Assembly: GCA_035632955.1 (NCBI GenBank) | Contig: DASQFU010000086.1 | Coordinates: 1 to 23,947, forward strand | Length of the DNA stretch: 23,947 nt | Direction: 5' to 3' | Origin: DASQFU01 sp035632955 | GTDB lineage: Bacteria; Eisenbacteria; RBG-16-71-46 | Shown here: in pieces, positions 8,895-17,130 of the stretch | Layout: the number at the start of each line of letters is the position of its first letter | Numbering within the stretch: position 1 is the stretch's first letter | Translations under genes and position numbers: made by a program | Notes under the pieces: generated by a model | The model's input: only the letters and a program-made list of their open reading frames with translations | Databases searched by the model: none | What the model was told of the DNA's origin: nothing

Positions 8895-10052
8895 TCAGAC
8901 CGTGCAGAGCGCGCAGCTCACCGCTCCCCGGCTGCGCACCAGCATCTCGGCCGGCGCCCCACATCCGGGGCACGGGGGCAGCGACGGCAATCCACGCGCC
9001 ACGTCGACCAGGCTCTTCAGCCTCACGTGCACCGCACCCGCCTTTAGCTCCTGCTCGATGTCCGCAACCGGCCACGCCCATTCCTCGACCCCCCACATGC
9101 GGATCTCGGTCCACAACGCCCAGCGCTGGCGCACTTCCGCCGCGCGCCGCTCCCAGTCGAGCTTGAGCGTCGTCGTGTCACCGTCCTCCATCTCGTGATC
9201 GTCGCCGTTCGTGCGTCGCCGCGAGCGTTCTTCTTCCTCTTCGATGCGGGCCGCGAAGAACGCCGACAGCCGTTTTAGCTCGTCTTCCCGCTGGCGACCG
9301 ACCGAGATCTCCCATTCGCGCTCGCGCTGCGACAGCAGCTCGTCCAGGTGACGGCGGGCGCTCTCGATCCACTGCGACCGCGTTTCCGGATCGAGCTCCT
9401 CGCCGATCTGATACAGACCTTCCCGCACCCGCACATCGTGAAGCGCGCGCTCGCGCTCCCACTCGAGAAGCTGCCCTTCGTGACCGAGCAGCAGGACCCA
9501 GGGCTCCTGCGCCGGGAGCCCGCCCCAGAGCGTGACCTCGACGCGGAACGCCACGCGCCGCTCGTAGCGCACCGGTCCGAGCCGTGGCTGCCCCCAGGTC
9601 AGGCCGCGCACCTTGCACACGGCGGCGAGTCCTTCCGGCGGCGCTCCAGGAACGCGCGGCAGCGCCGTCCGGCGCGTGATCAGCGGCTCGCCGCGCGCCG
9701 CTTCGAGAATCTTCCGGCCGGCCCCGCTTCCGGGCGCCGTGAACCAGGCGCCGCGCGGCAACGTCGGACGCTGGGGATCGAACACCAATCGGACGCGCTG
9801 GCGCCGCCAGCGTCGCTGCAGCACGGGCGAGAGCACGACCTCCCAATCGCCGCGCGCCGCCTCGCCGACCGTGCAGCCCGCCGACTCGAGCCAGCGGCCG
9901 ACGAACGACCGCCATTCGGCGGCTCCCACCATAGGAGCCTGAGCCGGTTGGCCGTTGCTCTGGCCGGAGTCTTCCGGCGGCGCGTGGCCGACCCGGGTCA
10001 CGGATAGGCGTGTGCGCTGCGCGCGCGGTTTGGAGCTCGCCTTGGCGCTCAT
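8895..10052 (-). CDS. SNF2-associated protein with coiled coil and C-terminal zinc ribbon
   Basis: This 385-residue protein has no family I can name with certainty. After a disordered N-terminus (about 1-40), a beta-rich domain follows (EWRSFVGRWLESAGC, VRLVFDPQ, GAWFTAPG). Next come an acidic/basic helical stretch rich in Glu and Arg (about 225-320), probably a coiled coil, and a C-terminal zinc-ribbon-like end with Cys361-Cys364 and Cys380-Cys383 (CPGC...CALC). The ATG at 10052 overlaps the helicase stop as ATGA, so it should be translated with the SNF2 protein and probably binds it. The composition resembles the C-terminal half of long RapA/SNF2 proteins, and a small partner beside a RapA-like gene recalls YqhG/YqhH of Bacillus. 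Both comparisons are from memory. The frame stays open upstream but only inside the helicase gene. Confidence 0.75.
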   Translation of the reverse strand: MSAKASSKPRAQRTRLSVTRVGHAPPEDSGQSNGQPAQAPMVGAAEWRSFVGRWLESAGCTVGEAARGDWEVVLSPVLQRRWRRQRVRLVFDPQRPTLPRGAWFTAPGSGAGRKILEAARGEPLITRRTALPRVPGAPPEGLAAVCKVRGLTWGQPRLGPVRYERRVAFRVEVTLWGGLPAQEPWVLLLGHEGQLLEWERERALHDVRVREGLYQIGEELDPETRSQWIESARRHLDELLSQREREWEISVGRQREDELKRLSAFFAARIEEEEERSRRRTNGDDHEMEDGDTTTLKLDWERRAAEVRQRWALWTEIRMWGVEEWAWPVADIEQELKAGAVHVRLKSLVDVARGLPSLPPCPGCGAPAEMLVRSRGAVSCALCTV

Positions 10053-12028
10053 GATTCCTTCTTGCCGGTACTCGGGAACAGGAGGTTCTGGCGGTCCTTC
10101 TGCTCCTGATACTGGCGGCGGGCGTAGAGAAGATGCTGCGCCAGCTCGGCGAAGCGTCGCTTGCGAACACGCGGGCTGTTCGATTCGGTCCAGCGTTTGA
10201 AGACCTCGTCCTCGAACGAGCCGTGCGGCTGCCACGCCCCGAGGATCTCCTCGATCTCGCCGACCACGAGCTCGAACATCCGGATCTTGCGATCCAGAAT
10301 CTCCAGCACGTAGGCCTCGATCGTTCCCCGCGCCACCAGATTGATCACCCGCACCGGATGCTCCTGGCCGAGCCGATGCACGCGGCCGATGCGCTGCTCG
10401 ACCCGCATCGGATTCCACGGCAAGTCGTAGTTGATGACCACGCGGCAGAACTGAAGATTGCGACCCTCCCCACCCGCTTCCGTGCTGACCAGCACCGGCG
10501 CGTGGGTGCGGAAGTGATCGAGCGCCTCCTCCTTCTCGCGCCATCCGAGCTCGCCGTGGAAGATCGCCGGCTCGATCCCCACCCCGCGCAACGCCGTGAC
10601 GATCGATTCCTGAGTCGCGCGAAACTGGGTGAAGATGATGCACTTCTCGCCGTCGAGCGCGGTCACGCGCTTGAGCAACGAGCGCACCTTGCTCTGCTGG
10701 GTGCTCACTTCTCCCGCGGCCGCCGCCAGCGCGCGCAGCCGGCGGGCATCGAGCCCGTCAGGCGAGCGGCACAGGTGCTCGAGGGTCGAGCGCGCCGCCG
10801 CCCAGGACGAACCCATCTCCTTCTGCAGCACGACCAGCGTGAAGTAGTGCCGCCGGCCGCCACCCTCCTCCGAGGGCCGCACCGACTCGACCACGAAATC
10901 GCTCACGTCCCGGTACAGGCGCCGCTCGGCGGCGCTCTGGCCAACCCACACCGTCTCGACGCGACGCGGCGCGAACACGATGTCCGTGTCCACGCGCCGC
11001 GTGCGGATCATTACGCTCTGGAGCAGGCGTCGCAAGCGCGGCGTGTTGCGTGGCGTGCGCTTGTCGTGGCCGCTCAGGAAGTCGCGGCGGAACTGCGAGA
11101 ACGTGCCGACGGTTCCGGGCCGCACCAGGGTCGCCAGGTTGTAGAGCTCTCGCAGGTCGTTTTGTACCGGCGTGGCGGTCAGGAGCAGCAGATAGCGCGG
11201 GTTCAAATCGTTGATGAACTTCCAACCCAGCGTCAGATGATTGCGCAGCCGGTGCGCCTCGTCGACGATCACGACGTCGTAGTTGGCGCCTCGCACCCGC
11301 CGCCGGTGACGCTCGTGCCGCGCGGTCTCGAGCGACGAGATGACGAGCGGATGTCGGCCCCACTGCCCGGCCGGACCGCGCGAGACCACGAAGTCGAGCT
11401 CGAACTTCTCCCACAGCTCGGCGCGCCACTGCTCGCACAGCGACGCCGGCACCAGCACCAGCGCCGTGCGCACCGCGCCGCGCACGAGATATTCCTTGAG
11501 CACGATGCCGGCCTCGATCGTCTTGCCGAGTCCGACCTCGTCGGCCAGGATCGCGCGGCCGTTGAGATCGCGCATCGCCTGGAGGCAGGCGCGGATCTGG
11601 TGCGGGAAGCGCTCGACGCCGCGCAGCGAATCGAGCGACACCAGCCGGTCGGGCTCCGCCCAACCGGCCCAGCGCTCGGCCTCGAGCCGCAGATCGAACA
11701 GCGGCGACGGCACCACGCCTCCCTGGGTCCAGCGCTCGATCAACGCCTCGCCTTGCGGATGCCAGACGCGGGCCGGCGCTTCCGAGCCGGACCCCCCGTC
11801 CGGCGTCTCGCTCGGCGCCACAACGCTCTCGGCCCGCGGGTGAGGGCCGCCACCATTACCGACCACCACGTCCCACGCGCGATTCGCCGAGAGACGCTTG
11901 AGCTGGCCCTCGAACACGACCTCCAGCACCTCGCGGCCACGGTCGGTGTGGACCTCGACCACCAACCCCTCGCCGAACTGCGGGTGGCGCAGCCGCTGGC
12001 CGACCTGATAGCGAGAGGTCAGTTCCAC
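10049..12028 (-). CDS. SNF2/RapA-like DEAH-box ATPase with N-terminal Tudor-like domain
   Basis: This is a superfamily 2 translocase, 659 residues from the GTG at 12028. That start is backed by AGGAG 8 bases upstream and overlaps the nuclease stop by 10 bases; a longer open frame would lie inside the nuclease gene. Motif I is DEVGLGKT (163-170), motif II DEAH (256-259), motif III TAT (284-286). The second RecA lobe has IIFTQFRATQES, STEAGGEGRNLQF and motif VI QRIGRVHRLGQ (545-555). This set is that of RapA-type SNF2 proteins, which remodel protein-nucleic acid complexes such as RNA polymerase. Residues 7-50 (YQVGQRLRHPQFGEGLVVEV, then FEGQLKRLSANRAW) resemble the Tudor-like domain of UvrD/PcrA and RapA. 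It lacks the C-terminal extension of long RapA proteins; the next gene may supply it. Confidence 0.9.
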   Translation of the reverse strand: MELTSRYQVGQRLRHPQFGEGLVVEVHTDRGREVLEVVFEGQLKRLSANRAWDVVVGNGGGPHPRAESVVAPSETPDGGSGSEAPARVWHPQGEALIERWTQGGVVPSPLFDLRLEAERWAGWAEPDRLVSLDSLRGVERFPHQIRACLQAMRDLNGRAILADEVGLGKTIEAGIVLKEYLVRGAVRTALVLVPASLCEQWRAELWEKFELDFVVSRGPAGQWGRHPLVISSLETARHERHRRRVRGANYDVVIVDEAHRLRNHLTLGWKFINDLNPRYLLLLTATPVQNDLRELYNLATLVRPGTVGTFSQFRRDFLSGHDKRTPRNTPRLRRLLQSVMIRTRRVDTDIVFAPRRVETVWVGQSAAERRLYRDVSDFVVESVRPSEEGGGRRHYFTLVVLQKEMGSSWAAARSTLEHLCRSPDGLDARRLRALAAAAGEVSTQQSKVRSLLKRVTALDGEKCIIFTQFRATQESIVTALRGVGIEPAIFHGELGWREKEEALDHFRTHAPVLVSTEAGGEGRNLQFCRVVINYDLPWNPMRVEQRIGRVHRLGQEHPVRVINLVARGTIEAYVLEILDRKIRMFELVVGEIEEILGAWQPHGSFEDEVFKRWTESNSPRVRKRRFAELAQHLLYARRQYQEQKDRQNLLFPSTGKKES

Positions 12029-13425
12029 AACCGGAACTCCTGCCCTTTCTCGGGGATCGTCACCTTGGCGCCGACGCGCTGCTCGAGCACCGGGGCCAGC
12101 GCCTGGGCGGGGCCGAGCTCGCCGTGAACCAGGAAGATCTGGCGCGGAGCGGGATCGAGGCGCGACACCCACGTCGCCAGCTCTTCCTGATCCGCATGCG
12201 CGCTGAAACCATCCAGCGCGGTGATCTCGGCGCCGACGCGAACCGTCTCGCCGAGGATCCGCACTTCCTCGGCGCCGTCGCGGATGCGGCGGCCGAGCGT
12301 CCCTTCGGCCTGGAATCCGACGAACAGCACGGTGTTCTTGGGATCGCCGAGCCCGTGACGCAGGTGATGCAGGATGCGGCCGCCTTCGCACATCCCGGAG
12401 GCGGCGATGATGATGCACGGCTCGGTGCGGTCGTTGAGCGATCGCGATTCGTCCACGCTCGCGACGTAGCGCAGGCGCTCGAACCCGAGCGGCGCGCCGT
12501 TGCCACGCTCGAACTGATGCCGGGTCTCGGAGTCGAAGCACTCGGGATGGCGCGTAAACACCGCGGTCGCCTGCCGGGCCATCGGGCTGTCGACGAACAT
12601 CGGCAGGTCGCAGGCGTCCCCGTGCTTGCACAGCGCGTGCAGCGTTGCGGCCACCTCCTGAGTGCGGCCGACCGCGAACGCGGGGATCAGCACGCGGCCG
12701 TTGCGGCGTACCGTACGCTCGATGATCTCGACCAGGGCCCGTTCGCTCTCCTCCGTGCCGGCATGCCGGCGGTCGCCATAGGTGCTCTCCAGCACCAGCA
12801 CGTCGACGCCGGGATGCACGTCGGGATCGCGCAGGATCGGACGCCCCGGCCGGCCGAGGTCGCCGCTCATTCCGAGTCGCAGCGTGCGGCCGCCGCTCCG
12901 GAACTCGAACGTCGTCAAAGCGGCGCCGAGGATGTGTCCCGCGTCGTAGTAGCGCACCTCCACCCCATCGAACACGTTCCAGGTTTCGTGATAGTCGTGC
13001 GTCTGGAAGCGCGTCAGCGTCTCGGTCACGTCGGCCGGCGAGTAGAGCGGCGGGCGCGGCGGGCGGCCCCGCGCATGCCGGTGCAGGTGCTCGAGATCGC
13101 GAGACATGAGGAAGGCACTGTCGGCGAGCATGAACTCGGACAGCTCCACGGTCGGCACCGTGGCATGGATGTTCCCGGCGTAACCGCGGGCGACCAGCGT
13201 CGGCAGATTGCCGATATGGTCGAGGTGCGCGTGCGAAACGATCACGGCGTCCAGCTCCGCGGGGTCGAACGCGAACGTGCGGTTGATGTGCTCCGCCTCG
13301 TCCCGATGCCCTTGATAGATCCCACAGTCGAACAGCCAGCGCCGCTCCCCGAAGCGCAGCAGATGCCGCGACCCGGTCACGGTCCGCGCGGCCCCCTGGA
13401 ACGCGATGGTCAGAGGCTCGGTCAT
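12019..13425 (-). CDS. Beta-CASP metallo-beta-lactamase nuclease, CPSF73/TTHA0252-like
   Basis: This 468-residue zinc-dependent protein belongs to the RNA-processing MBL/beta-CASP family. The metal site HAHLDH is at 65-70, with His164 in DAGHILG and Asp189 in SGDLG. Beta-CASP features follow: LESTYGDR (212-219), IPAFAVGRTQE (248-257), ASGMCEGGRILHHL (342-355) and GFSAHAD (407-411 and around). His434 in VHGE comes near the end. This matches bacterial homologues of CPSF-73 such as TTHA0252, which cut RNA as endo- and/or exonucleases. It is shorter than RNase J and lacks the RNase J C-terminal domain. The start (ATG 13425) overlaps the previous stop as TGATG, and the end overlaps the SNF2 gene. 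RNA is the most likely substrate; a DNA substrate (SNM1-like) is less likely given the motifs. Confidence 0.92.
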   Translation of the reverse strand: MTEPLTIAFQGAARTVTGSRHLLRFGERRWLFDCGIYQGHRDEAEHINRTFAFDPAELDAVIVSHAHLDHIGNLPTLVARGYAGNIHATVPTVELSEFMLADSAFLMSRDLEHLHRHARGRPPRPPLYSPADVTETLTRFQTHDYHETWNVFDGVEVRYYDAGHILGAALTTFEFRSGGRTLRLGMSGDLGRPGRPILRDPDVHPGVDVLVLESTYGDRRHAGTEESERALVEIIERTVRRNGRVLIPAFAVGRTQEVAATLHALCKHGDACDLPMFVDSPMARQATAVFTRHPECFDSETRHQFERGNGAPLGFERLRYVASVDESRSLNDRTEPCIIIAASGMCEGGRILHHLRHGLGDPKNTVLFVGFQAEGTLGRRIRDGAEEVRILGETVRVGAEITALDGFSAHADQEELATWVSRLDPAPRQIFLVHGELGPAQALAPVLEQRVGAKVTIPEKGQEFRLWN

Positions 13426-14069
13426 CAGTATCCCGCGTAGAAGATCACGCCGAGTGCCGCCTGAACCTGATGATTGGCATCGCCGTCCTTGAACAGCGCG
13501 TAGTAGCGGAACGACAGATCCCACGCCCAACTACGATAGAAAAAGCGCTCGAGACCCGCGCCGGCGCTCACGTACAGGCCGTCGCCACCCGTGAAGAAGA
13601 ACGTCTCGCCGTTTCTCAGTTCGGCGCTCGGCTGCGCAAGCCCCGCTCCCACCATCAGCATGCGCGTCGCCTTGGTGCGCGTGCCGAACAGTTGATAGAA
13701 CTCAATCCCCGAGAGCACGAGGTTCATGGAATCGAAGGCCGTGTCCCCGGGCGCCGCCTCGCGCGCGTCGAAGCGTTGATTTTCGAACGAGAGCCCCAAC
13801 GCGCGCTCGTAGCGCATGCGATAGCGGAGCCGCACCGCGATCGACGGCCCGGAGCCAAAGTCCTCGCCGAAGACGCCGGACGAGAACAGCGTCCCGTACC
13901 CGCCCTGTCCCGAAATCCCGACCTGACCCGGCCGCGGCAGCACGATGCCGTCGGCCCGCGCCTCGGAAGCCGCGAGCAACCACCCTGCGTTCCACACCAA
14001 CCCCACGACGCATGCCACTCTCCAGACCATCGAGCTTCTCCTCCCGCCGAGACGCGACGCTCGGTTCAT
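13425..14069 (-). CDS. Small predicted outer-membrane beta-barrel protein
   Basis: This 214-residue exported protein has a signal peptide with hydrophobic core (VWRVACVVGLVWNAGWLLAA) and an AxA-type cleavage site after residue 39 (SEARA/DG). The mature part is a run of short amphipathic strands with aromatic belts (GISGQGGYGTLFSSGVF, SIAVRLRYRMRYERALGLSF, AWDLSFRYYALF). It ends in alternating hydrophobic residues and a terminal Tyr (ALGVIFYAGY), as in OmpA/OmpW-like eight-stranded barrels. No exact family was recognised. The ATG at 14069 overlaps the recombinase stop as ATGA. A second Met at residue 14 is a possible start and would still give a full signal peptide. Its place between a recombinase and a nuclease has no obvious functional logic. 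Confidence 0.75.
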   Translation of the reverse strand: MNRASRLGGRRSSMVWRVACVVGLVWNAGWLLAASEARADGIVLPRPGQVGISGQGGYGTLFSSGVFGEDFGSGPSIAVRLRYRMRYERALGLSFENQRFDAREAAPGDTAFDSMNLVLSGIEFYQLFGTRTKATRMLMVGAGLAQPSAELRNGETFFFTGGDGLYVSAGAGLERFFYRSWAWDLSFRYYALFKDGDANHQVQAALGVIFYAGY

Positions 14070-15046
14070 GGGCGCGGGTGGAACGTGCGGTGCACCTCGC
14101 GCAAGTAAGCCCGGTCGAGGTGGGTATAGATCGCCGTCGTGGCGACGGACGCATGCCCGAGCAGCTCCTGGACGACGCGCAGGTCGGCGCCGCCCTCGAG
14201 CAGATGCGTGGCGAACGAGTGGCGCAAGGCGTGCGGATGGACGCGGGTCGCGAGGCCCGCCGCGCGCGCATGCCCTCGCAGAATCTTCCAGAATCCCATG
14301 CGGCTCAGAACGCCGCCGCGCGCGTTGGCGAACACCTGATCGTGCCGCGCGCGCGCACACAAGGCCGGCCGCGCGCGCTCCAGGTACTCGCGCAGCGCTC
14401 GTTCCGCCGGCCGGCCGAACGGCACCGTGCGCTGCTTGCCGCCCTTGCCGGCCACGGTCAGGCTGCGATCGCGCAGGTGCAGCGCGCGCCGCGCGAGTCC
14501 GACCAGCTCCGAGACCCGGAGGCCGCTGGCATACGCCAGCTCGAACATCGCCCGGTCCCGCAAGGCGAGCGCGCTCTCGCCTTCCGGCTGCGCGAGCAGG
14601 CGGCCGATGTCCTCGACCGACAGCGCATGCGGCAGCTTGCGTTCCTGGCGCGGCGCAGGCAGCGCCGCCAACGGATCGTCTGTCTTCGTGCCGCGCCGCG
14701 CGAGATCGCGATGGAAACCGCGCAGCGCCGCTCGCCGGCGCGCGACTGTCGCCGTCGACAACCCGCGCTGGCTCAGCCACGCGAAGTATCCGTCCACGAA
14801 CGCCGGCGTGATCGCGGTCCAGTCGGCGAGCCGGTGCCGCAGCGCGAACTCCGCGTAGTCGGCGAGATCGCGGGCGTAGGCGTCGAGCGTGCGCGGGCTC
14901 AGCCGGCGGCCGGTCCGCAGCTCGTCCAGAAACGCTTCGACCGGCCCCTGGAGCGCGGCATCGAGACGCCGGCGGGCGCGCCGTTCCAGCTTCGCCGGCC
15001 GGCCCGGGCCGCTCCGCTCTCTCGATGCCACGGCGGCCGGGCTCAA
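14066..15046 (-). CDS. XerC/XerD-type tyrosine recombinase
   Basis: This 326-residue site-specific recombinase has an N-terminal SAM-like core-binding domain (about 30-125: AFLDELRTGRRLSPRTLDAYARD...). The catalytic domain contains all active residues: Arg177 in SGLRVSEL, Lys201 in GKGGKQR, His272 and Arg275 in HALRHSFATHLL, His298 in LLGHAS, and the nucleophile Tyr307 in AIYTHLD. These are XerC/D signatures, so resolution of chromosome dimers at a dif site is the expected role. Whether it is XerC or XerD, or the only Xer protein, cannot be told. The start is TTG at 15046, overlapping the uvrC stop as TTGA and preceded by AAGGG. The N-terminal 25 residues are basic and probably disordered. 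No attachment site or phage gene lies near, so it is not a prophage integrase. Confidence 0.92.
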   Translation of the reverse strand: MSPAAVASRERSGPGRPAKLERRARRRLDAALQGPVEAFLDELRTGRRLSPRTLDAYARDLADYAEFALRHRLADWTAITPAFVDGYFAWLSQRGLSTATVARRRAALRGFHRDLARRGTKTDDPLAALPAPRQERKLPHALSVEDIGRLLAQPEGESALALRDRAMFELAYASGLRVSELVGLARRALHLRDRSLTVAGKGGKQRTVPFGRPAERALREYLERARPALCARARHDQVFANARGGVLSRMGFWKILRGHARAAGLATRVHPHALRHSFATHLLEGGADLRVVQELLGHASVATTAIYTHLDRAYLREVHRTFHPRP

Positions 15047-16926
15047 GCCGCGTGCCCTTCGGAGCTGCCGCCGAACGGACCGTGCGGCCGATCGGGATCG
15101 GTCGATGGGTGGCCGCCGGCCTGGCGCAAATGCTCGACGACCCGGGTCGCGACGCTCAGCGGCACGCCGGCGTGCTCGGCCACCCGCTCGGCGCTCACAC
15201 CCTGAAGCGCCGCCAGCGAGCCGAACGCCTTGAGAATCGTCGCACGCCGCGCCGGTCCCACCCCCGGCACGTGGTCGAGCCCGCTCGCGATCCGGGCGCG
15301 GCGGCGGAGCTTGCGGTGGTAGGCGAGCCCGAAACGGTGGGCCTCGTCGCGCACGCGTTGCAGCGCGCGCAACGAGGGACTGCGGCGCGGCAACTGCAGC
15401 GGCGGCCCGCCTTCACGAACCACCGTCTCCTCGCGTTTCGCGAGCGCGACCAGCGACACCGGACGCGTGCTCGCGCGATCGAGCGCGGCGCGCGCCGCGC
15501 GCAGCTGGCCGATCCCGCCATCGATGACCACCAGATCGGGGCGCGGCAGCTCGGCCGACTCGACGCGCGTCCAGTAGCGCACCACGGCCTCACCGATCAT
15601 CGCGAAATCGTCGGGACCCGAATGCCGCATGCGCATCCGGCGATAGAGCGCCTTGTGCGGTCGTCCGTTCTCGCTCGCGACCACCGCCGCCACCGCCCCC
15701 TCGGGGCCGAGGTTCGAGACGTCGAAGCACACGATGCGATGCGGAGGCGCGGGCAGCTCGAGCGCCTTCTGGAGCTCGAGGATCTCCGGAGCGAACCGCG
15801 CGCGACGTCCCGCGTCGCGAGCTTCGAGATCTTCGAGCGCGTGCGCGGCGTTGCGCTCGGCCGTCGCCACCAGCCGGCGCGCCCGGCCACGGGTCGGCTG
15901 CTGGAGATCGACGCGGTGACCGGCGCGCTCGGATAGCGCCTGCGCCACCACCTCCGCGCCTTCGGGCAGCACGCCGCTCACCAGTTGGCGCGGCAAGTCG
16001 GTGCGCGGCAAGTAGTGCTGGACGACGAACGACTCGAGCAGCTCCGCCTCGCTCCGGGCATCGGCGTTTCCCAGCAGCCGCGTTTCCTTCCCGACCACGC
16101 GCCCGTCGCGCACCAGCAGGACCGCCACCGCCGCGCGCCGCCCGTGACGTGCCAGGCCCAGCACGTCGGCGTCGCGCCCGCCCGCGGCAATCACCACTTG
16201 TGGCATCTGCACCTTCTCGAGCAGCGCGATCTGGTCCCGGCGTTGGGCCGCGAGCTCGAAGCGCCGGGCGGCGGACGCTTCCTCCATGTCGTGGCGCAGG
16301 CGCCGCAGCAGGTCCTGATCGCGCCCGGTGAGAAACAGCAGCAAACCGTCCACCAGGGCCCGGTACTCCTCGGGCCGAACGTTCGCTCGAGTCGTGCACG
16401 GCCCGACGCAGCGGCGGATGTGGTAGTAGAGGCACGGCCGATTGGCGCGCCGGTAGTCCTCGAAGTTCTGGCAGGTGCGGACGGGGAAGATTCGGCGCAC
16501 CTCGCGCAGCGTACGGCGCAGGCGCTTGACATCAGTGAAGGGACCGAGGTAGCGGGCGCCGTCCTGGCGCACCTGGCGCGTCACCGACAGCCGCGGAAAC
16601 TCTTCCTGAATGCTCACACGGACGTATGGAAAGCTCTTGTCGTCCTTAAGCACGACGTTGTAATGCGGCTTGTGCTGCCGGACCAGCGTGGATTCGAGTA
16701 GCAGGGCTTCGACCTCGGAGCCGGTCAGGATCACGTCCAGGTCCTCGGCCTCGGCCATCAGCTCACGCAGGCGCGGATGGCTGTTTTCCCCGCTGAGATA
16801 GCTCCGGACCCGCGCCGAGAGGCGCTTGGCCTTGCCGACATAGAGAACCTGCCCGCGGGCGCCCTTGAACAGGTAAACCCCCGGCTGTGCAGGCAGATTC
16901 AGCACTTTTTCGCTCAATGTGCTCAC
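15043..16926 (-). CDS. uvrC: UvrABC system protein C (excinuclease)
   Basis: This cytoplasmic nuclease makes the 3' and 5' cuts in nucleotide excision repair after loading by UvrA and UvrB. It has 627 residues. The GIY-YIG domain (about 15-95) has PGVYLF with Tyr18, VLYVGKAKRL and the catalytic Glu78 in ALLLEST. Cys152, 165, 173 and 177 match the spacing of the iron-sulfur cluster cysteines reported for UvrC. The UVR helix pair that binds UvrB is at about 209-238 (LRHDMEEASAARRFELAAQR). The RNase H-like nuclease follows (VCFDVSNLGPEG, LVVIDGGIGQL), then a C-terminal helix-hairpin-helix (LDHVPGVGPARRATILKAFGS). The GTG start at 16926 has GGGAG 8 or so bases upstream. It is the first gene of the six-gene overlapping run and is divergent from the sigma factor gene. 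Confidence 0.96.
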   Translation of the reverse strand: MSTLSEKVLNLPAQPGVYLFKGARGQVLYVGKAKRLSARVRSYLSGENSHPRLRELMAEAEDLDVILTGSEVEALLLESTLVRQHKPHYNVVLKDDKSFPYVRVSIQEEFPRLSVTRQVRQDGARYLGPFTDVKRLRRTLREVRRIFPVRTCQNFEDYRRANRPCLYYHIRRCVGPCTTRANVRPEEYRALVDGLLLFLTGRDQDLLRRLRHDMEEASAARRFELAAQRRDQIALLEKVQMPQVVIAAGGRDADVLGLARHGRRAAVAVLLVRDGRVVGKETRLLGNADARSEAELLESFVVQHYLPRTDLPRQLVSGVLPEGAEVVAQALSERAGHRVDLQQPTRGRARRLVATAERNAAHALEDLEARDAGRRARFAPEILELQKALELPAPPHRIVCFDVSNLGPEGAVAAVVASENGRPHKALYRRMRMRHSGPDDFAMIGEAVVRYWTRVESAELPRPDLVVIDGGIGQLRAARAALDRASTRPVSLVALAKREETVVREGGPPLQLPRRSPSLRALQRVRDEAHRFGLAYHRKLRRRARIASGLDHVPGVGPARRATILKAFGSLAALQGVSAERVAEHAGVPLSVATRVVEHLRQAGGHPSTDPDRPHGPFGGSSEGHAA

Positions 16927-17130
16927 GAACGGCTCTCCCGACCCGCAATGGTTGGGGGAACGATGACACTACACCTGCGCCCACGGGATCGCCAAGCCGC
17001 TCCGATCGTGCGAGTTCGATCACCGCGGCTCGGCGCTTTGGGCTCGAATGGCGGCGCGGCGACAGGGTGAACGCCTGCGTTCGGGTTCTAGACCACGTAT
17101 CCTTTCGAGCCACCCATCCGTCTATCGGTC
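16927..17130. other. 204-base divergent gap between uvrC and the sigma factor gene
   Basis: This gap must hold the promoters for the six-gene run (-) and the sigma factor (+). For uvrC, a weak pair on the minus strand is TTGGCG (complement of 16990-16995) and TAGTGT (complement of 16966-16971), with 18 bases between. For the sigma gene, TATCCT at 17098-17103 is a possible -10 without a matching -35. A short dyad GATCG-N8-CGATC lies at 17004-17021. No LexA-like SOS box was recognised. Confidence 0.35.

Noticed and set aside
10133..12127. Long plus-strand open frame opposite the SNF2 gene
   Set aside because: It is an antisense shadow of the helicase without recognisable motifs or a ribosome site.
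14066..15046. Integrase of a prophage or genomic island
   Set aside because: No attachment repeats, tRNA gene or phage genes are nearby, and it is embedded by overlaps in a chromosomal operon with Xer-type motifs.
16950..16990. ECF41-like self-promoter (TGTCA...CGTC) for the sigma gene
   Set aside because: Only a partial TGTCATC match is present, and it points towards uvrC without a proper second box.
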